The notes below the pieces were generated by a model. The model had not been told where the DNA came from, ran no database searches, and saw only the letters and a program-made list of their open reading frames with translations. The translations under genes were made by a program, and so were the position numbers. Of a DNA stretch of 64,000 nucleotides, positions 53,513 to 60,828 are shown one piece after another. How positions within the stretch are numbered: position 1 is the first letter of the stretch; every line of letters begins with the position of its first letter. Origin of the DNA: Oscillospiraceae bacterium (GTDB taxonomy: Bacteria > Bacillota > Clostridia > Oscillospirales > CAG-272); the NCBI GenBank assembly GCA_015064505.1, contig SVSB01000003.1, positions 1 through 64,000 of the forward strand. The letters run 5' to 3'.

Positions 53513-53570
53513 CGGCGGGAGCAAGCCCCCGTCCTACCACATTATCGCAGAGCCGGACTTGCTCCCGCCG
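53513..53570. repeat. Intergenic inverted repeat with 13-base arms
   Basis: CGGCGGGAGCAAG (53513-53525) is exactly inverted as CTTGCTCCCGCCG (53558-53570), enclosing CCCCCGTCCTACCAC. Same arm core as the terminator at 52213. Looks like a dispersed repeat unit; no coding capacity. Confidence 0.6.
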
Positions 53571-53581
53571 AAGGTTTCGCC

Positions 53582-54166
53582 TTACTTTTTGCCGTATTTT
53601 CTTCTGTGAATAATGAAGAAAACGAGCCCTGCAACGAATATAAGTGCGCCGATAATCATACCGATAACGGGCACGCCCGATACGGTGCTCGTCATACCGC
53701 CAACAACGTCGGCATAACCACCGTATCCAAATCCGCCGTCAAACATATCGAACATATTTTCTGCCGTTTTTCCCATATTCACGAACGCGACCGTACCCAC
53801 CGCCGCAACCAGAAACGTTCCCGCACCGCCTATCATCATAATAACGCCCATAAGCCAGCCGTACGCGCGCCACATTTTTGCGATGATGCTCATAACCCCG
53901 TCGGAGATCTCGTCGGCAACGCGGGGCGCGCTTTCGTTCTGCTCCGTTTCCTTCGCTTCGGGCTCGCTGTCGTCATCGCATAAAAGCCAATCCGTGGTAA
54001 CGTTAAAGAGCTTTGCGATAGCGCCGAACTTTGCAAGCTCGGGAAGCGCCTCACCCGTTTCCCATTTACTTACCGCCTGCCTGGAAACGCCGAGCTTTTC
54101 CGCCATTTCCTCTTGAGAATATCCCGCCTTTTTGCGGCAGTAATAGATCTTTTCGTGTAGCTTCAT
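53582..54166 (-). CDS. XRE-family regulator with C-terminal membrane helices
   Basis: 194 residues from the ATG at 54166 (CACGGAGGTTG upstream). Residues 1-65 are a lambda-repressor-type helix-turn-helix: LHEKIYYCRKKAGYSQEEMAEKLGVSRQAVSKWETGEALPELAKFGAIAKLFNVTTDWLL. After an acidic linker, two hydrophobic helices (LMGVIMMIGGAGTFLVAAVGTVAFV and PVIGMIIGALIFVAGLVFFII) flank a Gly/Met-rich loop. Membrane-tethered XRE regulators of this build are common in Clostridia; the signal they sense is unknown. Confidence 0.88.
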   Translation of the reverse strand: MKLHEKIYYCRKKAGYSQEEMAEKLGVSRQAVSKWETGEALPELAKFGAIAKLFNVTTDWLLCDDDSEPEAKETEQNESAPRVADEISDGVMSIIAKMWRAYGWLMGVIMMIGGAGTFLVAAVGTVAFVNMGKTAENMFDMFDGGFGYGGYADVVGGMTSTVSGVPVIGMIIGALIFVAGLVFFIIHRRKYGKK

Positions 54167-54230
54167 AGCAACCTCCGTGAAGTGTTTTCTACCCAATGAT
54201 ACAACAAAGCAATAAAAAACACTACCAACA

Positions 54231-54279
54231 ACGGCTTGAAAATGCGCAACCGACGGTTGCAAAAGCACTTTCAAGCCGT
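54231..54279. promoter_or_regulatory. Nested hairpin between XRE and SPFH genes
   Basis: ACGGCTTGAA (54231-54240) pairs with TTCAAGCCGT (54270-54279), and an inner GCAACC (54246-54251) pairs with GGTTGC (54255-54260). Probably the terminator of the minus-strand SPFH gene; the T-run is on the plus side. Confidence 0.6.
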
Positions 54280-54289
54280 TTTTTGTTAT

Positions 54290-55270
54290 TTACTGTGCGG
54301 GATCTGCGGGTGCGGTGTTACCGTCCGTGGGAAGATTGCCGAGAATGGGAAGCACTCCCTCGGTGCCTGAAACGAAGTACTCGGGAAGCTTACCGTCCCA
54401 ACGCTGTATCTCGTAATACTTTATAAGCACCTCGGTAAGGGTATCCCCAAGCGCCTTGTTGATGGCGGCATCGCGCTGACCTGCGTACTCTGCGGCGTCT
54501 GCCTGGATCTTCATTACCTCTGCGTCCGCCTCTGCCTGAATACGTGCAACCTCTGCTGCTGCCTTTGCGGCGATCTCATCGCGCTCTGCAGTGGCCTCCT
54601 GCTCCATTATCTTCTGTTCCTGCTCGGTCTGAGCCTTAAGATAATTCTGCTGTGCAACCTGCTTTTCCTCTACTGCGTTTGTGAACGCATCGGAGAAGTC
54701 AAGATCCTCAATGGCGGTATTTACAACGACGATATTATAAGCGCCCAGCTCCTTAACAAGTATCTCCGTAATGCGAACGGAAAGCTGGTCACGGCTTTCT
54801 ATAAGATTTTCCGCGCTGTATTTGGAAATAACGCTTCTTACCGCCTCGTGGATACGGGGCTCCATAACTACCTCGTAGTATTTTGTGCCGATGGTCTTAT
54901 AGATGGTCTGTGCGTTTTCTTTTTCGATCTGATAGTTGATGGAATAGTTTACGGATACCTCCTGAATATCGCTTGAGAAGCACTTAAGCTGCAAAAGCGC
55001 CTTCTGGGTACGGTTATCCATAACCACTACGTCCTGAATGGGAAGCTTGAAATGAATGCCCGCTTCGTAGGTAGTATCTTCAACTGCACCGAAGGTAACG
55101 AGTATACCCGTGTGACCCGTGGGTACCTTTGCAATAGAACCCGCAAGAAGCCAGAGAATACCCAAAAGAGCTATCCACTGCTTTTTGTTCTTGCGCCAGG
55201 TCTTACCCGTAAAGCCGAGAACGACGAACAGCACCAGCATCGTGACAACGCTTAAAATTATCCAAGTCAT
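54290..55270 (-). CDS. SPFH/prohibitin-family membrane protein
   Basis: 326 residues. Two N-terminal hydrophobic helices (IILSVVTMLVLFVVLGF, IALLGILWLLAGSI), then the SPFH domain: VPTGHTGILVTFGAVEDTTYEAGIHFKLPIQDVVVMDNRTQKA, VNYSINYQIEKENA, IEDLDFSDAFTNAVEEKQVAQQNYLKAQTEQEQKI. A long alanine/glutamate-rich coiled coil follows at about 215-275. Flotillin/prohibitin-like proteins scaffold membrane domains and often control proteases. Begins 25 bases after the acyl-CoA synthetase gene, so probably co-transcribed with it. Confidence 0.9.
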   Translation of the reverse strand: MTWIILSVVTMLVLFVVLGFTGKTWRKNKKQWIALLGILWLLAGSIAKVPTGHTGILVTFGAVEDTTYEAGIHFKLPIQDVVVMDNRTQKALLQLKCFSSDIQEVSVNYSINYQIEKENAQTIYKTIGTKYYEVVMEPRIHEAVRSVISKYSAENLIESRDQLSVRITEILVKELGAYNIVVVNTAIEDLDFSDAFTNAVEEKQVAQQNYLKAQTEQEQKIMEQEATAERDEIAAKAAAEVARIQAEADAEVMKIQADAAEYAGQRDAAINKALGDTLTEVLIKYYEIQRWDGKLPEYFVSGTEGVLPILGNLPTDGNTAPADPAQ

Positions 55271-55295
55271 AATAGTATCCTTTCTGCCTTAAGGC

Positions 55296-56930
55296 TTATC
55301 CTTTTATCTGTTTTTCTACCAATCTGCCTCCGCAGTATATCTCGCGGAGCTTGGGTTTTTCGATCTTACCCGTGGGATTGCGGGGAACCTCCGCAAAGAT
55401 GATCTTGCGGGGTCTTTTATAGCGGGGCATACCGAGGCAGAACTCGTTTATCTCTTCCTCGGTGGCACTTTCGCCTTCCTTTATTTCTATAATAGCGGCG
55501 GCGATCTCACCAAGTCGCTCGTCGGGAAGACCTATGACCGCAACGTCCTTGATTTTTTCATTGGCACGGAGGAAATCCTCTATCTGTACGGGATAAAGGT
55601 TCTCGCCGCCTGTGATGATAACGTCCTTTTTGCGGTCAACAAGGTAGATAAAGCCGTCCTCGTCGATCTTTGCCATATCGCCCGTATAGAGCCAACCGTC
55701 CTTAAGTATCTCGTTTGTTGCGGCGGCGTTCTTGTAATAGCATTTCATAACGCCGGGACCCTTAACGGCAAGCTCACCGACCTCGCCGTCGGTTACCTCC
55801 TCGCCGCGTTCGTTTACCACCTTTGTTTCCCAAAGATATCCCGCCTTACCGATAGCGCCGACCTTATGTATGTTCTCCACGCCAAGGTGTACGCAACCGG
55901 GTCCGATAGACTCGGAAAGACCGTAGTTGGTATCGTACTGATGCTTTGGGAACACGCCGAGCCAACGGGTGATAAGGCTTGGGGGAACGGGCTGTGCGCC
56001 TATGTGCATCAGGCGCCAACGCTCAAGATCGTACTCGTTAAGGGTGATAGTGCCCGCATCAAGTGCGTCAAGTATATCCTGCACCCACGGCACGAGAAGC
56101 CATACTATGGTTGCTCCCTCGTCGCTTGCACAGCGCATTACCCATTCGGGCTTTACGCCGCGCAACAGCACCGCACGGCTGCCCGAAAGCAGACTGCCGA
56201 ACCAGTGCATCTTTGCGCCCGTGTGATAGAGGGGCGGAATGCAGAGGAAAACGTCGTCCTTGGTCTGACCGTGGTGCGCCTGCTCCGTCTTTGCAGAGGA
56301 AACGAGAGCGCGGTGGGAATGGAGTATAGCCTTGGGGAAGCCCGTGGTTCCGGATGAGAAATAAATTGCGGCGTCGTCCTCGTCGGTGATCTCCACGGCG
56401 GGAGCAACGGAGGAGCAGTAATTTACCATCTCGCTGTAATTATCCGCAAAGGGAGGAACGTCGTTTCCGACATAGAACATATGCTTGATGTCCGTAAGCT
56501 GGTCCACTATCGCCTCAACTCTTCCCGTAAACTCGGGGCCGAAGACCAGCACCGATGAATCGGAAAGATCAAGGCAGTACTTTATCTCGTCGGAAGCGTA
56601 GCGGTAATTCATGGGCACCGCAAGCGCTCCCATTTTGAGAATACCGAAGTATATGGGAAGCCATTCAAGGCAGTTCATAAGAAGCACTGCCACCTTATCC
56701 CCCTTCTTTACTCCGCGTGTGAGAAGAAGATTGGCAAAGCGGTTTGCTTTGGTATCAAAATCGCGCCAGGTCATCTCGCGTCGGTATTTTCCGCCGGGGG
56801 CGGACTCGATAAGGCTGTATTCGCGCCAAGTAGCGGGGCGCTTCTGGCTAATTTCCGGATTTACCTCAACAAGCGCAACGTCGTTGGGGTAAAGTCTTGC
56901 GTTTTTTTCAAGAAACTCTGTAATGGGCAT
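55296..56930 (-). CDS. AMP-binding acyl-CoA synthetase
   Basis: 544 residues from the ATG at 56930 (GAGGAT upstream); the frame extends to the promoter region without a ribosome site. Adenylate-forming signatures: YFSSGTTGFPKAILHSH (A3), YGLSES (A5), DGWLYTGDMAKIDEDGFIYLVDRKKDVIITGGENLYPVQIED (A7/A8) and the C-terminal lysine in NPTGKIEKP (A10). Makes acyl-CoA from a carboxylic acid, ATP and CoA; likely medium/long-chain fatty acids, but aryl or other acids are possible. Consensus promoter upstream. Confidence 0.92.
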   Translation of the reverse strand: MPITEFLEKNARLYPNDVALVEVNPEISQKRPATWREYSLIESAPGGKYRREMTWRDFDTKANRFANLLLTRGVKKGDKVAVLLMNCLEWLPIYFGILKMGALAVPMNYRYASDEIKYCLDLSDSSVLVFGPEFTGRVEAIVDQLTDIKHMFYVGNDVPPFADNYSEMVNYCSSVAPAVEITDEDDAAIYFSSGTTGFPKAILHSHRALVSSAKTEQAHHGQTKDDVFLCIPPLYHTGAKMHWFGSLLSGSRAVLLRGVKPEWVMRCASDEGATIVWLLVPWVQDILDALDAGTITLNEYDLERWRLMHIGAQPVPPSLITRWLGVFPKHQYDTNYGLSESIGPGCVHLGVENIHKVGAIGKAGYLWETKVVNERGEEVTDGEVGELAVKGPGVMKCYYKNAAATNEILKDGWLYTGDMAKIDEDGFIYLVDRKKDVIITGGENLYPVQIEDFLRANEKIKDVAVIGLPDERLGEIAAAIIEIKEGESATEEEINEFCLGMPRYKRPRKIIFAEVPRNPTGKIEKPKLREIYCGGRLVEKQIKG

Positions 56931-56970
56931 TTTGGGATCCTCGGTATAAATTATATAGATAGTTAAAGCT

Positions 56971-56999
56971 ATAGTAACACTTTTTTGTCGCTTTGTCAA
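56971..56999 (-). promoter_or_regulatory. Promoter of the acyl-CoA synthetase-SPFH unit
   Basis: Minus strand TTGACA (56999-56994), 17-base spacer, TACTAT (56976-56971). Confidence 0.65.
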
Positions 57000-57101
57000 T
57001 CATTTTGCAAGAACAAGCGCAAGAAATTGCGTTTTTTCTCTTCTCTACCTTTCGTGGATATTTCGGCAGACTCAAGCCGAAAAATATCAAATAAGCGTTT
57101 G

Positions 57102-57130
57102 TTGCAAAAAAACGATAAGTATGCTACAAT
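57102..57130 (+). promoter_or_regulatory. Promoter of the small XRE regulator
   Basis: TTGCAA (57102-57107), 17-base spacer, TACAAT (57125-57130). Confidence 0.65.
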
Positions 57131-57158
57131 AAAATCACAACGAACGGAGGTATGAAAA

Positions 57159-57539
57159 ATGAGTATGGAAAAATTCGGTGCAAGACTTGCAGATTTAAGA
57201 AAAAGAGCCGAGCTTACACAGGCAGCACTTGCGGAAAAACTCGGCGTTTCCGACAGGGCCATAAGCAAATGGGAAAACGCGGGCGGATACCCCGATATTA
57301 CTCTGCTGCCTCAAATTGCCGATATCTTCGGCGTTACCACCGACTATCTCCTGCGCGGTACGCCCGTAAAACGCCAGCGTTTTTGCATGGGCTGGGGCGA
57401 TAACAAATTCAAAGACGCAGTTAACACAAAGTATCTTGAAAAGGGTTGGCTCGTTAAGGAAATGGAGATTGCAGGCGATGGTGAAGGAGGTTGCAGCTGC
57501 GCTCTCGTGCTTGAAAAGGAAGATTATTACGCACAATAA
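57159..57539 (+). CDS. Small XRE-family regulator
   Basis: 126 residues, CGGAGG upstream of the ATG. Helix-turn-helix at 5-62: FGARLADLRKRAELTQAALAEKLGVSDRAISKWENAGGYPDITLLPQIADIFGVTTDYLL. The C-terminal half (RFCMGWGDNKFKDAVNTKYLEKGWLVKEMEIAGDGEGGCSCALVLEKED) is a small beta-rich piece with cysteines. Monocistronic with its own promoter; targets unknown. Confidence 0.87.
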   Translation: MSMEKFGARLADLRKRAELTQAALAEKLGVSDRAISKWENAGGYPDITLLPQIADIFGVTTDYLLRGTPVKRQRFCMGWGDNKFKDAVNTKYLEKGWLVKEMEIAGDGEGGCSCALVLEKEDYYAQ

Positions 57540-57559
57540 TAATGATAAAATAAAGTTTT

Positions 57560-57610
57560 CCGCGCCTTATGGCTTTGTTTCGTTATGAACACAAAACCAT
57601 AGGGCGCGGA
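57560..57610. terminator. Bidirectional terminator
   Basis: CCGCGCCTTATGG..TTTG (57560-57579) pairs with CAAAACCATAGGGCGCGG (57592-57609), between converging genes. Confidence 0.75.
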
Positions 57611-57622
57611 TCTTTTATACTT

Positions 57623-58903
57623 TTAATTGCTTTCCTTCGGGCGACGGCGGGGCATTTTTATCTTATATATCTCCTCTTGAGCAAGGCGCGCCTTGGCAAC
57701 GGACTCGCCGTTTTTGGGGAAGCAGTAGTAAAGCCTTCTGCTGTCACCGATAGATATAACGTCGCCGATCTCGTAGAAGAAAAACTCGGAATTAAGGGTA
57801 TAGGAGCAGATAGGACTTTGCTCGTAATGAAGCTTACCGTCGCAGCCGTCAAGCACGAAGCCGTCTGAGGAGTGCTTAAGCCTTCCCTCGCCCACCATAT
57901 AAATGCCCTTGTAATCGGTAAGAATGCCGATATCCACGGCGCAATCCAGGAGATATTCGCCGTTTTCCACTTCTTTTCTTACCTCTTCCCTTTCCCAATC
58001 GAACCAATGGGGAATATGGTCTATTACGGTATTGCCGTCCTTAGCTTCAAGTCTTCCAAGATTTGTAAGCTCGTATGTCTTGCCGCAGGCGTGGCAGATA
58101 AATTCCGTGCCCTTGCCCTCGGTCTTTCCCTCGGCGCCGCAGGAAGCACATTTGTAAAGTATTCGCTCAAGGCCGTCAGCGCGGAAGGGTTCGTTTACCT
58201 CAACGCCCTTTTCCTGCTGCCATTTGAAGTAGTCAAAGCCGAAGGCCTCGTCAAGCACTTCGTCAATTTCGGAAACGGACTTACTTTCGATCTCCTCCGC
58301 AGTAAGCAAACAGCTTACCTCCGCAGACACCTTTACCTTGCGCTTCTGCAGAAGGTTATAGAGCGGATCGCGGGTAAAAGCTCCCTCCGTTTTCACGAAC
58401 ACGACGGGAACTGCAAGCTTTTTAAGAAGGACTCCCATCTTTCTCGGCAGGGGAGTTGCCCGTCCGTCAAGACTGTAGCCCGCCTCGGGGAACATCAGAA
58501 CGTTCGTCTTCTTCTCTTTCAAGGCGTAAGATATATCCTTTATAAGAGTCATATCGCTTACAAACTTCTGTGTGGGTATACAGCCGATCTGACGCATAAG
58601 CCAGCTTTTACCCACGAAGCTGTCAAAGGTGCTTACTATGCAGTGAGCCTTGGGATAAAAAACGTAGGAGGCTATCTCAAGATCTATAAAGCTTGAGTGA
58701 TTCATAAGAATAAGCCAGGGCCCCTTACCCGCCGCCTCCATACGTTTGCGTGTAAAGGAAAAGCGCGTTGCAATAAGATCGGGGATGGACGCAATAAGCA
58801 TTATCGTGCGAAAAAGAATATTGGGTCTTTTAGGATCCTTGTGCTTCGGTAACGGGATCGCGCAAGCCTTCTCCAAGGTGGTGTTTATCTTTTTTATCTT
58901 CAT
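57623..58903 (-). CDS. Lysophospholipid acyltransferase-like protein with zinc ribbon (PlsC fold)
   Basis: 426 residues. The PlsC acyltransferase domain (about 30-200) has catalytic NHSSFID (68-74, HX4D) and LMFPEAGYS (136-144, the EGTR-like block). After it, residues 250-278 form a zinc ribbon: C252-x2-C255 and C270-x2-C273. The last 140 residues (FVLDGCDGKLHYEQSPICSYTLNSEFFFYEIGDVISIGD) are beta-rich and unrecognised. Classical PlsC is about 240 residues and acylates 1-acyl-glycerol-3-phosphate; this extended form may have another acceptor. Own promoter, minus strand. Confidence 0.87.
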   Translation of the reverse strand: MKIKKINTTLEKACAIPLPKHKDPKRPNILFRTIMLIASIPDLIATRFSFTRKRMEAAGKGPWLILMNHSSFIDLEIASYVFYPKAHCIVSTFDSFVGKSWLMRQIGCIPTQKFVSDMTLIKDISYALKEKKTNVLMFPEAGYSLDGRATPLPRKMGVLLKKLAVPVVFVKTEGAFTRDPLYNLLQKRKVKVSAEVSCLLTAEEIESKSVSEIDEVLDEAFGFDYFKWQQEKGVEVNEPFRADGLERILYKCASCGAEGKTEGKGTEFICHACGKTYELTNLGRLEAKDGNTVIDHIPHWFDWEREEVRKEVENGEYLLDCAVDIGILTDYKGIYMVGEGRLKHSSDGFVLDGCDGKLHYEQSPICSYTLNSEFFFYEIGDVISIGDSRRLYYCFPKNGESVAKARLAQEEIYKIKMPRRRPKESN

Positions 58904-58929
58904 ATCTGTCCCCTACGGCTGTTTTCTTC

Positions 58930-58958
58930 ATTTTATCACAATAAACATCCGCAGGCAA
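58930..58958 (-). promoter_or_regulatory. Promoter of the acyltransferase gene
   Basis: Minus strand TTGCCT (58958-58953), 17-base spacer, TAAAAT (58935-58930). Confidence 0.6.
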
Positions 58959-59022
58959 TAGGAATTAAGCTCTTTTGGTTTGGTTTTTTCGGTAAATCGG
59001 GCATATTTTTTGAAAAAAACAC

Positions 59023-59052
59023 TTGAATAGTATGCAACATATATGATAGAAT
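59023..59052 (+). promoter_or_regulatory. Promoter of the DUF1508 gene
   Basis: TTGAAT (59023-59028), 18-base spacer, TAGAAT (59047-59052). Confidence 0.55.
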
Positions 59053-59105
59053 CAAACCGTAAGGGTATTTGCCCATATCAAGTACATATGAAAGGAATAA
59101 TCAAA

Positions 59106-59471
59106 ATGGGAAAGTTTGTTGTTAGAGAGACCGCAACCGGATTTAAGTTCGATCTGAAGGCAGGTAACGGCGAGGTCATCGCTACCTCCGAGGTATACAC
59201 CACCGAGGCTGCTTGCATGAACGGCATCAACAGCGTAAAGAACAACTGCGTAGGCGAAGTTGAGGATCAGACCGCAGATCCCGTAGTTACCGTTAAGCAT
59301 CCCAAGTTTGAGGTATATCAGGATAAAGCCGGTGAGTTCAGATTCAGACTCAAGGCAAAGAACGGCGAGGTTATCGCAACCTCCGAGGGATATAAGGCTA
59401 AAGCAAGCTGCCTTAACGGAGTTGAGAGCGTTAAGAAGAACGCCCCCGATGCAGATACCGTAAAAGAGTAA
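59106..59471 (+). CDS. DUF1508 (YegP-type) tandem-repeat protein
   Basis: 121 residues from ATG 59106 (AAAGGAATAATC upstream). Two copies of the DUF1508/UPF0339 unit: FKFDLKAGNGEVIATSEVYTTEAACMNGINSVKNN and FRFRLKAKNGEVIATSEGYKAKASCLNGVESVKKN. YegP-type proteins are small, abundant and of unknown role. Codon use here is highly biased, like fba, so strong expression is likely. Perfect terminator follows. Confidence 0.93.
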   Translation: MGKFVVRETATGFKFDLKAGNGEVIATSEVYTTEAACMNGINSVKNNCVGEVEDQTADPVVTVKHPKFEVYQDKAGEFRFRLKAKNGEVIATSEGYKAKASCLNGVESVKKNAPDADTVKE

Positions 59472-59480
59472 TTACTCCGC

Positions 59481-59525
59481 GGAGGTGTAAAGAAGCGTTT
59501 TCTTTACACCTCCTTCTCTTTTTTG
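59481..59525 (+). terminator. Rho-independent terminator
   Basis: GGAGGTGTAAAGAA (59481-59494) pairs with TTCTTTACACCTCC (59500-59513), then TTCTCTTTTTT. Confidence 0.92.
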
Positions 59526-59554
59526 TTGAATTTTTGCGTTCGGTGTGTTATTAT
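59526..59554 (+). promoter_or_regulatory. Promoter of the lactonase-fold gene
   Basis: TTGAAT (59526-59531), 17-base spacer, TATTAT (59549-59554). Confidence 0.55.
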
Positions 59555-59583
59555 AAAGAAAATAAAACCTTTTGGAGAAAAAT

Positions 59584-60564
59584 ATGGAATTACTTATATC
59601 CGGCTACGGAAAAAAAGGAAACGTTAATATCGTAAAATGCGACGAAACGGGCAATGTCACCTGGTCCGATACCGTTGAGGCTCCCAGCTTCGTTATAGTA
59701 AGCGGCAACCGTATGTTTACCGTAACGGAGATCCCCACCGAATCCTATATCCATTCCTATATAAAAGACGGAGAGGGATATAAGCTTATAGACAGTGCCC
59801 GCTTTGAGGGCACCGACCTTTGCCACATCTGCTTTTCCGAAAAGAATATGATGGTATTCGGCGCTTGCTGGGGCAGCGGACATCTGCTTTATGCAACCAT
59901 TGACGAAAGCGGCAAGTTCATCAAGACCGCCTCTATATATCAGGAGCCCGAAAACGACGATCCCGAAATAAAGAGCCGCGTGCATTTCGTGCACGTAAAT
60001 AAGGCAGAGGACACCCTGCTTGCCACCAACGTTGGACTTGATATTATATATTTCTATTCCATCAAGGACGGCGAGATCACCCTGAAGGATAAGATATATA
60101 CCGAAAAGGGTCAGCACCCCCGCCACGTTGTTTACACCAAGGACGAAAGCGTGCTTTACGTAATTACGGAGCTTTCAAACGAGGTGCTGGTTTACAAGAT
60201 GCCCGAAAAGAAGCTTCTTCAGCGCATATCCACCCTGCCCGCAGGCTTTGAAGGAAAGAGCCACTGCTCCGCCATTTGCCTTTCTCCCGATGAAAAGACC
60301 GTATACGGCGCAAACCGCTACAGCGAGTCCCTTATTTTCTTTGGCGTTGACGAAAAGGGTACGCTTTACGAAAGGCTCCGCCTCCCCTGCGACGGCGAAA
60401 AGCCGCGCCATATGGAGCTTACGGCAGACGGAAAGAACCTGATCGTTTGCTATCAGGTTTCGGGGGAGGTATGCATAATGCCTCTGGACGACAGCGGTCT
60501 TCCCGTGCCGGGCGCACAGAAGAAGTTCCCCTTCCACGATGCAGCAGGTATCGCGGAACTCTAA
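59584..60564 (+). CDS. Lactonase-family beta-propeller protein (6-phosphogluconolactonase/YkgB-like)
   Basis: 326 residues from ATG 59584 with TTTTGGAGAAAAAT upstream. Seven-bladed propeller of the Lactonase family: VHFVHVNKAEDTLLATNVGLDIIYFYSI, GQHPRHVVYTKDESVLYVITELSNEVLVYK, CLSPDEKTVYGANRYSESLIFFGVD and GEKPRHMELTADGKNLIVCYQVSGEVCIM. Members include bacterial 6-phosphogluconolactonase Pgl and carboxy-muconate cyclase; conserved PRH and NR residues are in place. Cytoplasmic. Terminator-like hairpin at 60590-60611 separates it from the aromatic operon. Confidence 0.87.
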   Translation: MELLISGYGKKGNVNIVKCDETGNVTWSDTVEAPSFVIVSGNRMFTVTEIPTESYIHSYIKDGEGYKLIDSARFEGTDLCHICFSEKNMMVFGACWGSGHLLYATIDESGKFIKTASIYQEPENDDPEIKSRVHFVHVNKAEDTLLATNVGLDIIYFYSIKDGEITLKDKIYTEKGQHPRHVVYTKDESVLYVITELSNEVLVYKMPEKKLLQRISTLPAGFEGKSHCSAICLSPDEKTVYGANRYSESLIFFGVDEKGTLYERLRLPCDGEKPRHMELTADGKNLIVCYQVSGEVCIMPLDDSGLPVPGAQKKFPFHDAAGIAEL

Positions 60565-60589
60565 AATGCAATATCGCAAACAAAAACTT

Positions 60590-60611
60590 GCAAAAACGCC
60601 TGTTTTTTTGC
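60590..60611 (+). terminator. Terminator-like hairpin
   Basis: GCAAAAAC (60590-60597) pairs with GTTTTTTTGC (60602-60611), the T-run being part of the right arm. Confidence 0.5.
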
Positions 60612-60621
60612 CCAAAGCTAC

Positions 60622-60650
60622 TTGACAGCGATGCAAGCTTATGCTATACT
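60622..60650 (+). promoter_or_regulatory. Promoter of the aromatic amino-acid operon
   Basis: TTGACA (60622-60627), 17-base spacer, TATACT (60645-60650). Predicted start near 60657 leaves a leader of about 170 bases holding the leader peptide and attenuator. Confidence 0.85.
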
Positions 60651-60674
60651 TGCATTCAAGGATAGGTGAACGAT

Positions 60675-60740
60675 ATGAACCGTGTATCTTACTTTGCAGC
60701 ATACTACTTTTACTTTTACTTTACGAACCGAAACAAGTAA
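60675..60740 (+). CDS. Phe/Tyr-rich leader peptide of the aro operon
   Basis: 21 codons from ATG 60675 to TAA 60740, with GGATAGGTGA ribosome site 5 bases upstream. Nine of 21 residues are Tyr or Phe (5 Tyr, 4 Phe), seven of them in one run, YYFYFYF at residues 10-16 (codons 60702-60722). The next genes make prephenate dehydrogenase and shikimate-pathway enzymes for tyrosine and phenylalanine. Too short for ordinary gene finding. This is the build of classical amino-acid leader peptides such as pheL: a ribosome starved of Tyr- or Phe-tRNA would stall on the run and change the fold of the leader RNA (see the attenuator). Only the name and detailed behaviour are inference. Confidence 0.88.
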   Translation: MNRVSYFAAYYFYFYFTNRNK

Positions 60741-60815
60741 AAGTTTTTTGCTGCGCTATCTGAAGATTTGATGATTTTTGGTGCCACAGTAAAAAGCTGT
60801 GGCACCTTTCGTTTT
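60696..60815 (+). promoter_or_regulatory. Transcription attenuator (leader stem, antiterminator, terminator)
   Basis: Three competing helices are readable. Leader stem: GCAGCA (60696-60701) with TGCTGC (60749-60754), and ACTTTTACTT (60712-60721, part of the Tyr/Phe codon run) with AAGTAAAAGT (60735-60744). Antiterminator: AGTTTTTTGCTG (60742-60753) with CAGTAAAAAGCT (60787-60798), 12 consecutive pairs including two G-U. Terminator: GGTGCCACAG (60780-60789) with CTGTGGCACC (60797-60806), then TTTCGTTTT (60807-60815). A ribosome stalled on the codon run opens the leader stem, frees 60742-60753 and thereby breaks the terminator. The tyrA ribosome site follows at 60820. Confidence 0.85.
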
Positions 60816-60828
60816 ACACGGAGGCAAC

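Noticed and set aside
60590..60815. T-box riboswitch upstream of tyrA
   Set aside because: No T-box consensus (TGGNACCGCG) or Stem I features; the leader is short and explained by a leader peptide with antiterminator and terminator helices.
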